NCBI GenBank assembly: GCA_035574275.1
Contig: DATLYY010000036.1
Location: 1-34,381, forward strand
Length of the DNA: 34,381 bases
Source: Verrucomicrobiia bacterium
Lineage (GTDB): Bacteria > Zixibacteria > MSB-5A5 > DSPP01
Direction of reading: 5' to 3'
Below, one piece after another: positions 23,944 to 31,965 of the stretch. The number at the start of each line of letters is the position of its first letter. Position 1 is the stretch's first letter. Made by a program: the position numbers and the translations under genes. The notes under the pieces are model-generated. The model made no database searches and had not been told where the DNA came from. It was given only the letters and a program-made list of their open reading frames with translations.

Positions 23944-24521
23944 ATTTTAGGAGGAATGATTAAGTGCATATTTTTGCGCACAAACAGGGTATTGTATGCA
24001 AGGTAATTAATTAGCGGTTTTTTTGCTCGGCATTCTTTTGCAAACCAGATAAGACTATGATTGAAAATGTGTTAGATTTAAAATCAGTCCCTTTTCAAAG
24101 CTAACTTTTTGGGGCGCAAGGAGATTGGCATTGTTGTTGCTTAACCTGAGAAAGCCAAGTTGTATTCGGCTCTTGGTTTGTTTGAAAATGAAGGCTTGTT
24201 GAGGAGCTTTTAGTAAAAACTTTTCGGGTGAGTTTTTCCGGAAGTTTCTAAAAGTTAAGAGGCCAAAATCTTAGGGGCCGGGTCCGAAATCGGAGCCCCG
24301 GTTAGATTGAGGGAATAAAAGTAATTGATCGCGGAAAGTTTTTTCGCGGCGGTGCAAGAGGTGCCGCCCTATATAAAACCTGTCTTTTTACTTCAAAGGG
24401 GGGCTTGCACGTGCTGACGCGCGATGACCAAGAAGAAAATCCATCTATTTCCGACTGTAGTGAACTGTTAACCAAGTTTAACCACGCACCATCCACCATC
24501 CAAAAAAGGGAGGGTATTTCA
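23944..24521 (+). promoter_or_regulatory. Long AT-rich to structured leader of the second giant gene
   Basis: No gene is seen in this ~580-bp stretch. The first part is AT-rich, with no promoter I can fix confidently. The second part has four consecutive inverted repeats. These are AACTTTT/AAAAGTT (24218-24224, 24250-24256), GGGGC...TCCG-AAAT-CGGA-GCCCC (24274-24299), CGCGGAAA/TTTTCGCG (24330-24348) and GGCGGTGC/GTGCCGCC (24348-24368, with wobbles). None has a U-tract, so they form a leader and not a terminator. TATATAAAA at about 24371 is a possible -10-rich site. GGGAGGG precedes ATG 24522. Confidence 0.4.
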
Positions 24522-27500
24522 ATGTCCTCGTGTCGAACTATTTCCATTTTTAAAACCATTCTGATTGCCACGGCCATCCTGTTTGCCTTCGGGCTGGCCG
24601 GCGCCTTCGGCCAGGCAACCGTAACGACCGACAAGATGGATTATCATCCGGGGGATACGGTTATCATCACCGGCTCCGGCTGGCAGGCGGGGGAAACCGT
24701 GCTTTTGGAAATCGTCGAATCCCCGTTTATTCATCCGGCCGAAACGCTCTTCGCCGTGGCCAGCGGCTCCGGCGATATTTACAATAATCAATACATCATT
24801 CAGCTGCATGATTTGGGACAGACCTTCACATTGACCGCCATCGGACAATCCTCCGGCATGACGGCCAGCACGATGTTTACGGATGCCCCGCCGGCGGCCA
24901 ATTTGGATCAATACCGCAACGGTTCGGCCGATGCGCCGATCACCACCGGCGGCAACTGGGTGAACGGCAACGCCGGGGCGGAAAACTCGCACTACGTGGA
25001 AGGAATGTCGATTCCCTACCGCTGCCGGATGACCGATTTGCCCACCGGCACGACCATCGCGCTCACATTAGGATACGACGTCAAGCACAGCGATGCGCAT
25101 GCCTTGGATTATCTGACTCATTTCAACCGGCTGGAGCCGCATACCTTCGCCACTCACACGACACCCGAACCGCTCAATCCCTTGGCCGGTGTCACCGGCG
25201 TTTCGGCCACGGTTTCGACTTTTACCATTCCGGCTCCCAGTTCCGCCGGTTCTCCGGTGCCCGGACAGCCGACCACCAGCTATAACAACCTTCCGGCCGG
25301 TGAACGGCTGATGACTTTGTACGGTGGCACCATCGACAGCATCAAGTACGCTACCCAGGGAAGCTTAACGGCTTCCCAGTCCGAAACACAGATTACCGTC
25401 TATTTCCGCGCTGACGGTTTGACCGCCGTATTGTCCTGGGGCGGGCATATCGGCAGCCGTTTGGACTGGGGTTATGAACCGGATGGCACACCCCGTTCGG
25501 CGGGCGGCATCAGCGGTTCTCCTTATCATATGCGCCTGATCGATTGGAATCTCAATAATCTTGGAAATCAAGACCGCTCGCTCAAGGCGGACGCGGTGGC
25601 CCCCCCCTGTGACATTGTTGGCCCCAGCCCCGTTTGCGGCGGCTCCACCAATCAATACTGCGCGCCGGGCGGCACGGGCGTTACCTATAGCTGGAGCATT
25701 ACCGGCAACGGTACCATCGTCGGTTCCACCACCGGCCAGTGCATCAACGTGCAGGCCGACGCCTCTGGTTCGTATACTGTCACCGTAACGGCGACCCAGT
25801 CCAACGGCCCTTCCAGCACCTGCACCAAAACAGTCACGATTTCTCCTTTGCCGATTTGCAGCATAGACGGAGCCGATTCCGTTTGTCCGCAGTCAAGCAA
25901 CAACCACTGCGGCCCGGCGGGTGCGGCTTCGTACGAATGGTCCATTTCCGGCAACGGCACTATCAGCAGCTCGACCACCAGCCAGTGCGTTTCGGTTCTG
26001 GCCGGTTCCAGCTGCAACGCCCCTTATACTTTGACCTTGAAGATTAAAAACGCCGACCAGTGCAGCAGCCTCTGTTCAAAAACCGTTCAAGTTGTGGACA
26101 CGACCAAGCCGACCATCAGTTGCCCGGGCCCCGTCACGGTGGAATGCCTGGCGGACGTGCCGCCGGTAAATATCGGCTCAGTTACCGCGTCGGATAACTG
26201 CAGCGGCGTCACGGTGACCCACGATGGGGACGTGGCCTCCGGTTCCTGTCCGAAGATTATCACCCGTACCTACAGAGCCACCGATGCCTGCGGCAATTTT
26301 GCCACCTGCACCCAGACTATAACGGTGGACGATAATACCCCGCCGGTGCTGGCGGGCTGTCCGCAGAATGCCTCTTTGCAGTGCTATGCAGACGTTCCGG
26401 CACCAGCCGTGGTGACCGCGACCGACAACTGCGACGGAGTAATTCAGGTTCAATTTAATGAGACCCAGTCCAATCCGGGTTCAAGCTGCAACAATATTAT
26501 TACCCGGACTTGGACGGCCACCGACGCCTGTGGAAACGTGGCCACCTGCCAGCAGGTTATCACGGTCAACGACAATACGGCTCCGATCGTCACCTGCCCG
26601 GCCAATATTGATGTGAATAACGACCCGGCCACCTGTGATGCGGTTGTGAATTTCACCGCCACCGCCACGGACAACTGCGCCCCAACTCCTTCGGTGGTTT
26701 GCGTGCCGCCTTCCGGCACGGCTTTTCCAGTGGGGGTCACGACCGTTACCTGCACGGCCACCGATGACTGCGGTAACTCCAGTTCTTGTTCATTTACAGT
26801 GACTGTTCGGGATAACGAAAGGCCGGTTTTGGTGAACTGCCCGGATCCGGGTCCGCTCACCGTGGAGTGTGGCGTTCAGTTGGTTCCCCCTCCCGATCCC
26901 ACACCGCAGGATAATTGTGATCCCAATCCAATCATTGCCTTCCGGCAGGATTCGATTCCCGGCAATTGCCCGCAGGAGTATACGCTCATCAATACTTGGA
27001 TTATCACGGATGCTTCGGGTAACAGCGACAGCTGCAAACAGACAATAATTGTGCAGGACACCCAGGCCCCGACGATCTCGGGGGTGGATGCCGGTTACCG
27101 GGTGGAGTGTCCGGCGGTTCCGGTCTTCTCCAATCCATCGGCGGCCGATCTGTGCGACCCGAACCCGGGCTTGACCTTTGTTGATGTGACCACTCCGGGG
27201 AACTGTCCGCAGGAGTACAGCGTGACCCGCACCTGGACGGCTGTGGACGCCTGCGGCAACTCGGCCACGGCTTCGCAGACCATCAACGTGCAGGACGTCA
27301 CGGCGCCGGTTTTGACGGCTTGTCCGGATAACATCGCGGTTTGCGCGGGTGCTCCGATTAGCTTCAACCCGCCGACTGCTACGGATAACTGTGACGGGGA
27401 TGTGCCTGTGACCTGTACCCGCAGCGACGGGCAGGGCTTAGGTGCTCCTTATCCGGTCGGCACCACCACCATCACCTGTGTGGCAACCGATGATTGTGGA

Positions 27501-28817
27501 AATTCGGACGACTGCAGCTTCATGGTGACGGTATACGAGACCCCGGCCTGCAGTATTAATGAGGGTCCCGGTTTCGGAACGCCCGTTTGCGCCGGTTCCG
27601 GTGTGCCGCTTGTCAGCCTGTTCTGCGGGCCGGACGGCATGGCGTCCTACAGCTGGTCGGTGGACTGCGGCACCATCGACGGTTCCAGCACCAGCCAGTG
27701 CGTTTCCTGGATTCCGCCGGCGGTGGGCGGCACCTGCACCTTTACTTTGACCATCGTGGACGGCAACGGCTGCATCAGCACCTGCACCCGGAGCATCTCG
27801 GTGCCCAACCCGACCCCCTGCGTTTTGGCCCCTCCGTCAACCCTGCCGGTCTGCGGCTCTTCGGGCAACATCTATTGCGGGCCCGCGGGGTTTGCCAACT
27901 ACAACTGGACAATCAGCTCTCCCGGCAACGACTGGGTGATCACCGGCGGGCAGGGGACCTCGTGCATCACCTACACGGCGGGGCTTTCCGGCCCGGTGAC
28001 CATCCTTCTGGATGCCACCAACAACTTCGGCTGTCATTCCAGTTGCGACATCAGCTTCAACTGCACACCGCAGTTCGAGGGCTGCACCCCCGGCTTCTGG
28101 AAAAATCACACCCGTCTCTGGGATCAGGCCGGCGACCCGGTCTCCCAGTGCGTGGCCGCCTCCATTGCCAGCCTGGGTTCCCCCTACGGCGGGAGCGCCA
28201 CGACCGCATCCCTCTTCCGGATGACCTTCGGGCTGACCCAGTCGCAAATGAGCGCGGTCGGTTTGAACCCGAACCTCTCGCTGCAACAGGCCATCAACCT
28301 GGGGGGCGGCGGCTACCAAAAGCTCGCCCGCCACGGCGTGGCGGCCGTGTTGAGTTCCTGCGCGGTGAACTACACCTATTCCACCACGCAGGTTTTGACG
28401 ATGGTTCAAAACGCCATCGTCGACAGGCAGCCGGAGCCCACGGCCCAGCAATTGGCGTCTGCCAATGAACTGACCCACATCAACTGTCCGGGAGGCCCGC
28501 AGCCGGCCAGCCTGGCCGCTCTTTTGGCCCAGGCGGGTGAGTTCATGCGCGGCGACCTGAATGGCGACGGCTCCTTCACCCCGGTGGATGTGGTTACGCT
28601 GTTGAACATCGTGTTCGGCGGGATGCAGCCGACCCAGTCGGTTTGCGCCGCCGATTTGAACCGGGACGGCCTGTTTTCCCCGTCGGACGTCGTGGCCGGC
28701 CTTTCGTGCATCTTCGGCGGTTCCGGCGAGGTCTGCGGGGAGCTTTGCGTGGATGCCTCGGGCGAGACCGAGGAGCTCCCAATGGATTCCAATCCGGTCG
28801 TTTCGCCGAAGAAATAG
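24522..28817 (+). CDS. Giant secreted HYR/PKD-like protein with dockerin-like C-terminus
   Basis: The 1431-aa protein has a signal peptide (IFKTILIATAILFAFGLAGAFG). An Ig-like domain follows (VTTDKMDYHPGDTVIITGSGW), then the N-terminal domain shared with the 18268 protein (HYVEGMS, ALDYLTHF, GSPYHMRLIDWNLNNLGNQDRSL). Two PKD-like Cys-rich domains (about 365-525) precede about six HYR-type units, some identical to those of its paralog (CPQEYSVTRTWTAVDACGN). A PKD-like pair and a CTPGFWKNH domain (from C1188) follow. The C-terminus carries two Ca-binding loops (G1344-DLNGDG and A1377-ADLNRDG), each followed by a DVV helix, as in dockerin type I, then a Pro/Glu-rich tail of about 30 residues. 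There is no T9SS sorting domain. A GGGAGGG supports ATG 24522 over an earlier in-frame GTG/ATG frame at 24405. Confidence 0.9.
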   Translation: MSSCRTISIFKTILIATAILFAFGLAGAFGQATVTTDKMDYHPGDTVIITGSGWQAGETVLLEIVESPFIHPAETLFAVASGSGDIYNNQYIIQLHDLGQTFTLTAIGQSSGMTASTMFTDAPPAANLDQYRNGSADAPITTGGNWVNGNAGAENSHYVEGMSIPYRCRMTDLPTGTTIALTLGYDVKHSDAHALDYLTHFNRLEPHTFATHTTPEPLNPLAGVTGVSATVSTFTIPAPSSAGSPVPGQPTTSYNNLPAGERLMTLYGGTIDSIKYATQGSLTASQSETQITVYFRADGLTAVLSWGGHIGSRLDWGYEPDGTPRSAGGISGSPYHMRLIDWNLNNLGNQDRSLKADAVAPPCDIVGPSPVCGGSTNQYCAPGGTGVTYSWSITGNGTIVGSTTGQCINVQADASGSYTVTVTATQSNGPSSTCTKTVTISPLPICSIDGADSVCPQSSNNHCGPAGAASYEWSISGNGTISSSTTSQCVSVLAGSSCNAPYTLTLKIKNADQCSSLCSKTVQVVDTTKPTISCPGPVTVECLADVPPVNIGSVTASDNCSGVTVTHDGDVASGSCPKIITRTYRATDACGNFATCTQTITVDDNTPPVLAGCPQNASLQCYADVPAPAVVTATDNCDGVIQVQFNETQSNPGSSCNNIITRTWTATDACGNVATCQQVITVNDNTAPIVTCPANIDVNNDPATCDAVVNFTATATDNCAPTPSVVCVPPSGTAFPVGVTTVTCTATDDCGNSSSCSFTVTVRDNERPVLVNCPDPGPLTVECGVQLVPPPDPTPQDNCDPNPIIAFRQDSIPGNCPQEYTLINTWIITDASGNSDSCKQTIIVQDTQAPTISGVDAGYRVECPAVPVFSNPSAADLCDPNPGLTFVDVTTPGNCPQEYSVTRTWTAVDACGNSATASQTINVQDVTAPVLTACPDNIAVCAGAPISFNPPTATDNCDGDVPVTCTRSDGQGLGAPYPVGTTTITCVATDDCGNSDDCSFMVTVYETPACSINEGPGFGTPVCAGSGVPLVSLFCGPDGMASYSWSVDCGTIDGSSTSQCVSWIPPAVGGTCTFTLTIVDGNGCISTCTRSISVPNPTPCVLAPPSTLPVCGSSGNIYCGPAGFANYNWTISSPGNDWVITGGQGTSCITYTAGLSGPVTILLDATNNFGCHSSCDISFNCTPQFEGCTPGFWKNHTRLWDQAGDPVSQCVAASIASLGSPYGGSATTASLFRMTFGLTQSQMSAVGLNPNLSLQQAINLGGGGYQKLARHGVAAVLSSCAVNYTYSTTQVLTMVQNAIVDRQPEPTAQQLASANELTHINCPGGPQPASLAALLAQAGEFMRGDLNGDGSFTPVDVVTLLNIVFGGMQPTQSVCAADLNRDGLFSPSDVVAGLSCIFGGSGEVCGELCVDASGETEELPMDSNPVVSPKK

Positions 28818-28836
28818 GAAGAAACAAAAAAATACC

Positions 28837-28870
28837 CCGGTCCCGCCCGAAGGCGGGACCGGTTTTTTTT
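28837..28870 (+). terminator. Intrinsic terminator after the second giant gene
   Basis: CCGGTCCCGCC, loop CGAA, GGCGGGACCGG forms a perfect 11-bp stem followed by eight T. It lies 19 bp after the stop. Confidence 0.96.
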
Positions 28871-28888
28871 GGTCAAAATTTAATCAAC

Positions 28889-28917
28889 TTGCCTTGGGAC
28901 AAGGCCGATGTTAATAT
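28889..28917 (+). promoter_or_regulatory. Candidate hsp20-lon promoter
   Basis: TTGCCT, a 17-bp spacer, then TAATAT, each four of six to the sigma70 consensus, ending 17 bp before ATG 28935. It does not match the sigma32 pattern. Confidence 0.4.
28891..28905. promoter_or_regulatory. Inverted repeat in the hsp20-lon promoter
   Basis: GCCTTG-GGA-CAAGGC is a perfect 6-bp inverted repeat overlapping the -35 and spacer. It is a good position for a repressor. It is neither a CIRCE nor a HAIR element. Confidence 0.4.
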
Positions 28918-28934
28918 AGGGTAAGAGATTATCT

Positions 28935-29381
28935 ATGGCCGAAGAGGAAAAGAAGGATTTTTTAAAGGATATCAAGCAGATTCAGGAGGAGATGGATTTA
29001 ATCTTCGACCATTTCTACAAGCTCCGCCGCTCCCCACTGCTCACCCACACCCACATCTGGCGCCCCCCCACGGATGTTTTTGAGACCAAAAACGAAATCG
29101 TGGTCTTGACCGAAATCGCCGGCATCGATCCGAAAAAGCTTTCCATTCTGTTCAAGGAAGGGATTTTGACCATCCGGGGAGAACGGCAGACCCCCAAAAT
29201 TGAGGACTCCATCGCCTGCCGGAACAAGGAAATCATCGCCGGCCGGTTTGAGCGAAACATCCACGTCCCCTTCTCCGTGGATAAGGAATCGGTCAAGGCT
29301 TCCTATCAAGACGGCATCCTGATCGTCCGTCTGCACCGGGTGGGTCCGGAAGAAAAAACCACCAAGATACCGATCGCTTAA
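28935..29381 (+). CDS. Hsp20/alpha-crystallin small heat-shock protein
   Basis: The 148-aa ATP-independent holdase has an N-terminal arm of about 40 residues (KDIKQIQEEMDLIFDHFYKL). An alpha-crystallin domain follows (about 42-138): PPTDVFETKNEIVVLTEIAGIDPKKLSILF, GILTIRGER, FERNIHVPFSVD and ASYQDGILIVRLHR. A C-terminal IPI occurs in TTKIPIA, the IxI-type oligomerisation motif. The length is normal. The Shine-Dalgarno is weak (AAGAGA). The gene is separated by only 13 bp from lon, so unfolded-protein capture and ATP-dependent degradation are likely co-expressed. Confidence 0.93.
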   Translation: MAEEEKKDFLKDIKQIQEEMDLIFDHFYKLRRSPLLTHTHIWRPPTDVFETKNEIVVLTEIAGIDPKKLSILFKEGILTIRGERQTPKIEDSIACRNKEIIAGRFERNIHVPFSVDKESVKASYQDGILIVRLHRVGPEEKTTKIPIA

Positions 29382-29394
29382 GAGGGGAAAGTCC

Positions 29395-31851
29395 GTGGGA
29401 AAAACGGCTAAAGAAGAGTTGAAGCTGGAAGAGGAAATTAAAAAAGGGCTGGGGGAGCTGCCGATTCTTCCCACCCGCGGGGTGGTGGTCTTTCCCGCTT
29501 TTTTGACCCCTTTAATGGTTTCCGACCAGCGCTACGCCCGGCTGATCGACGAGGCGGTGATGGCCGGGCGCCCCATCGGGTTATTTTCCCAGAAAAACGA
29601 GGAGGAGGAAACAGTCGCCCCGGAAGGCATCTATACGGTCGGCACCTTGGGGCAGGTGATCAAAATGCTCCGCTTCCCGGACGGCTCCGTCCGCTTCTTG
29701 GTGCAGGGGTCCTCCCGCATCCGGCTGAAAAAATTCATAAAGACCGAGCCCTACTTCACCGCCGAGGTGGAGGAGGTTGCCGAGCGCTTCGAAAAAACAG
29801 TTGAAGTGGAGGCATTGGTGCGGAACATCACCGACTCCGTCAAAAAAATCGTCGGGCTGGCCCCCTATCTGTCCGAGGAGCTGCAGATTTCCGCCCTGAA
29901 CACGGAAGACCCCGGAAAGCTGGCGGACCTGGTGGCCAATTCCTTGAATCTCCCCGTGGCGCAAAAGCAGGAGGTACTGGAAACCTTCGACGTCCGCCAG
30001 CGCCTTTTCAAAGTGCACAAAATCCTGCTCAAGGAGGCCGAGGTTCTGGAACTTTCCCGCAAAATCCAGACCGACGCCGCCTCCGAAATGGGAAAATCGC
30101 AAAAAGAATACATTTTGCGCGAGCAATTGAAAGCCATCCAGAAGGAGCTGGGGGAATCGGACGAGCGGACCGCCGAGCAGGAGGAGTTTGCCAAAAAAAT
30201 CGAGGCGGCCCAAATGCCCCCCCTGGCGCTCGAGGCGGCCAAAAAAGAGCTGGAGCGGCTTTCCCGCATGAACCCGGCCTCGGCGGAGTACATCGTCTCG
30301 CGCAACTATCTGGACTGGCTGGTGGCGCTTCCCTGGAGCAAATCGACCACAGACGTTCTGGACATCAAGCAGGCCAAAAAAATTCTGGACGAGGACCATT
30401 TCGACTTGGAAAAAGTGAAAGATCGGATTCTGGAGTTTCTGGCCGTCCGGAAATTAAAAGACACCTTGAAGGGCCCCATCCTCTGCTTCGTCGGCCCTCC
30501 CGGCGTTGGGAAAACCTCCCTCGGCCGTTCCATCGCCCGCGCCATGGGGCGGAAATTTTCCCGCATTTCGCTCGGCGGCATGCACGACGAGGCGGAAATC
30601 CGCGGCCACCGCCGCACCTACGTCGGCGCGCTCCCCGGCCGCATCATTCAGGAATTGCGCCGTTCGGAAGCCAACAATCCGATTTTCATGCTGGATGAAA
30701 TCGACAAAGTGGGGCAGGATTTCCGCGGCGACCCGGCCTCCGCCCTGCTCGAGGTTTTAGACCCGGAGCAGAACAATACCTTCTCTGACCATTACCTGGA
30801 TGTTCCCTTCGATTTATCCCGGGTGCTTTTCATCACCACCGCCAATTATTTGGACCCCATCCCGGCCGTTTTGCGCGACCGGATGGAAGTAATCGAGCTC
30901 CCCGGCTACACCGATTTGGAAAAAATCGCCATTGCCAAAAAATTTCTCATCCCGCGGGAGCTGGAAAACCACGGGCTGAAAGCCGAGCAGTTGGAAATCA
31001 AGGAAGAGGCGCTGAAAAAAATCGTCCGGGACTACACCCGCGAGGCGGGCTTGCGCAACCTGGACCGCTACTTGGCCACCCTCTGCCGCAAGGCGGCCAA
31101 AAAAGTGGCCTCGGAAGAAGAAAAGAAAATCACCGTCACCGGCGAAAACCTCTCCGATTTCCTGGGTGCCGCCCGCTACTATCCGGAGCTTTCCACCCGC
31201 AGTTCGCAAGTGGGCGTGGTTCCCGGTCTGGCCTGGACCCCTTCCGGCGGGGAGATTCTGTTTATCGAGGCGACCAAAATGCGCGGCAAGAAAAATCTGA
31301 CTTTGACCGGCAATTTGGGAGACGTGATGCGGGAATCGGCCCAAGCGGCCCTCTCCTATTTGCGCTCCTCGGCCAAAAAATACGGCATTCCGGAAGATTT
31401 CTTCGAGCATTTCGATATCCATCTGCACGTCCCGGAAGGGGCCATTCCCAAAGACGGCCCTTCCGCCGGCATCACCATGGTCACCGCCCTGGCTTCCCTT
31501 TTTTCGGAGCTTCCGGTCAAGCCGTATCTGGCGATGACCGGCGAAATCACTTTGCGCGGGCTGGTGCTCCCCATCGGCGGGCTGAAGGAAAAATGTTTGG
31601 CGGCCCACCGGGCGGGGATCAAAACCGTGGTTTTGCCGGAGCAGAACAAAAAGGATTTTGACGACCTGCCGGCGGAAATCAAAAAGGACATAAAATTCGT
31701 CTTCGTTTCCACCATCGACGAGGCCCTGGAAGAGGCCATCGATTTTTCCAAATCGAACTCCAAAAAAAAGCCCCGCATCACCGTCAAAACCATCCGCAAA
31801 AACGGAAAAACCACCTCCGCCCGCGTTCCTGTTGCGGTCAAGGGAAAATAA
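29395..31851 (+). CDS. lon: ATP-dependent protease Lon (LonA)
   Basis: The 818-aa cytoplasmic AAA+ protease degrades misfolded and regulatory proteins. The N-terminal LON substrate-binding domain (LPILPTRGVVVFPAFLTPLMV) leads to a coiled-coil middle (QKEYILREQLKAIQKELGE). The AAA+ module has Walker A GPPGVGKT at 367-374 and Walker B IFMLDEID. The peptidase domain has the Ser-Lys dyad S690 (PKDGPSAGI) and K733 (GGLKEK), spaced exactly as in the E. coli enzyme. A basic tail after residue about 790 (SKKKPRITVKTIRKNGKTT) is an extra extension. The start is GTG 29395 with GAGGGG upstream. It is the second gene of the hsp20-lon operon, and no clear terminator follows. Confidence 0.97.
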   Translation: MGKTAKEELKLEEEIKKGLGELPILPTRGVVVFPAFLTPLMVSDQRYARLIDEAVMAGRPIGLFSQKNEEEETVAPEGIYTVGTLGQVIKMLRFPDGSVRFLVQGSSRIRLKKFIKTEPYFTAEVEEVAERFEKTVEVEALVRNITDSVKKIVGLAPYLSEELQISALNTEDPGKLADLVANSLNLPVAQKQEVLETFDVRQRLFKVHKILLKEAEVLELSRKIQTDAASEMGKSQKEYILREQLKAIQKELGESDERTAEQEEFAKKIEAAQMPPLALEAAKKELERLSRMNPASAEYIVSRNYLDWLVALPWSKSTTDVLDIKQAKKILDEDHFDLEKVKDRILEFLAVRKLKDTLKGPILCFVGPPGVGKTSLGRSIARAMGRKFSRISLGGMHDEAEIRGHRRTYVGALPGRIIQELRRSEANNPIFMLDEIDKVGQDFRGDPASALLEVLDPEQNNTFSDHYLDVPFDLSRVLFITTANYLDPIPAVLRDRMEVIELPGYTDLEKIAIAKKFLIPRELENHGLKAEQLEIKEEALKKIVRDYTREAGLRNLDRYLATLCRKAAKKVASEEEKKITVTGENLSDFLGAARYYPELSTRSSQVGVVPGLAWTPSGGEILFIEATKMRGKKNLTLTGNLGDVMRESAQAALSYLRSSAKKYGIPEDFFEHFDIHLHVPEGAIPKDGPSAGITMVTALASLFSELPVKPYLAMTGEITLRGLVLPIGGLKEKCLAAHRAGIKTVVLPEQNKKDFDDLPAEIKKDIKFVFVSTIDEALEEAIDFSKSNSKKKPRITVKTIRKNGKTTSARVPVAVKGK

Positions 31852-31871
31852 ACAGTTCATAATTTTGGTAG

Positions 31872-31889
31872 CCGCGACTTCAGTCGCGG
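31872..31889. repeat. CCGCGAC-N4-GTCGCGG palindrome (copy 2)
   Basis: The arms are identical to the element at 950-967, here with loop TTCA. It lies 20 bp after the lon stop. Confidence 0.6.
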
Positions 31890-31897
31890 GAGCCCTT

Positions 31898-31960
31898 GTA
31901 GGGGCCGGCCTCCGCGCCTGCCCGTTTTTGTTTTTGTAGGGGCACAATACATTGTGCCCG
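31898..31960. repeat. Two GTAGGGGC-type palindromes
   Basis: The first (31898-31924) is an imperfect GGGCCGGC...GCCTGCCC stem. The second (31936-31960) is GTAG followed by GGGCACAAT-AC-ATTGTGCCC and G, a perfect 9-bp stem. Four more members lie at 33601-33804 and one at 34316-34341. They form an intergenic REP-like family. Confidence 0.7.
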
Positions 31961-31965
31961 TTATT

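Noticed and set aside
23956-24006. 16-codon frame with AGGAGG immediately upstream
   Set aside because: The Shine-Dalgarno is only about one base from the ATG, too close to work well, and the peptide has no recognisable feature.
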